Origin: DASVTU01 sp036387415
Lineage (GTDB): Bacteria > Acidobacteriota > Blastocatellia > Pyrinomonadales > Pyrinomonadaceae
Length of the DNA stretch: 64,000 bases
Assembly (NCBI GenBank): GCA_036387415.1
Contig: DASVTU010000039.1
Coordinates: 1,290,685-1,354,684 of the forward strand
Direction of reading: 5' to 3'
Shown piece by piece: positions 63,072 through 64,000 of the stretch. The notes under the pieces were generated by a model that worked only from the letters and a program-made list of their open reading frames with translations, had not been told where the DNA came from and did not search any database. Position numbers and translations under genes: made by a program. Within the stretch, counting starts at the first letter, position 1, and every line of letters starts with the position of its first letter.

Positions 63072-64000
<929 letters not shown>

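Overview
The window looks like a GC-rich chromosomal segment of a Gram-negative bacterium, most likely Acidobacteriota (Blastocatellia-like). This is an inference from several features. There is a TonB-dependent receptor with an N-terminal carboxypeptidase-regulatory domain. There are long secreted DUF11-type proteins, a propeller-type sensor kinase, an ATP-dependent PEP carboxykinase, and the PrkA/DUF444/SpoVR stress set. No rRNA, tRNA, CRISPR array, transposase or prophage was recognised.

Layout. 1-5.3 kb: AI-2E-family membrane protein (minus), secreted alpha/beta hydrolase, a protein with a C-terminal [2Fe-2S] domain and two small unknowns. 5.3-9.5 kb: NarL-type two-component pair with a periplasmic beta-propeller kinase. 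9.8-15.8 kb: an operon-like trio of PQQ-propeller protein, DUF3142 protein and a large TPR lipoprotein. 16.3-19.3 kb: a coiled-coil protein, pckA with its terminator, and three small minus-strand genes of unknown role, one of only 46 codons. 19.7-24.4 kb: histidine kinase and NtrC-like regulator with a Uma2 nuclease gene between them, then a receiver-like protein lacking its phosphoacceptor. 24.4-37 kb: five secreted DUF11-type proteins, one of about 1930 aa ending in a predicted outer-membrane barrel. 37.1-46.8 kb: a second AI-2E protein, then housekeeping genes (HIT, murA, prmC, cysE, aminopeptidase P, HtrA) and small proteins. 46.8-53.4 kb: crtI-like desaturase, pyrophosphatase, a His-rich membrane protein, SRPBCC and SDR genes, and a CarH-like B12 photoreceptor regulator. 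53.5-64 kb: SpoVR, a TPR protein, a TonB receptor, DUF444, a hydrolase, and PrkA running off the edge.

The most striking non-gene signal is a family of about 18 intergenic elements. Each is an imperfect inverted repeat whose arms are built from degenerate 7-base words. The word differs at every locus, the arms reuse a shuffled vocabulary, and elements often run into stop codons or stop just before start codons. They recall the heptanucleotide short tandem repeats of cyanobacteria but are arranged as inverted pairs.

Two other points stand out. A CarH-like regulator (Wx9EH motif at W151, E161, H162) is divergent from an SDR gene, and two identical 16-bp operator-like sequences lie one on each promoter. 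The two AI-2E genes lie in inverted orientation about 36 kb apart and share a perfectly identical 126-bp tract, which suggests recent gene conversion and a possible substrate for inversion.
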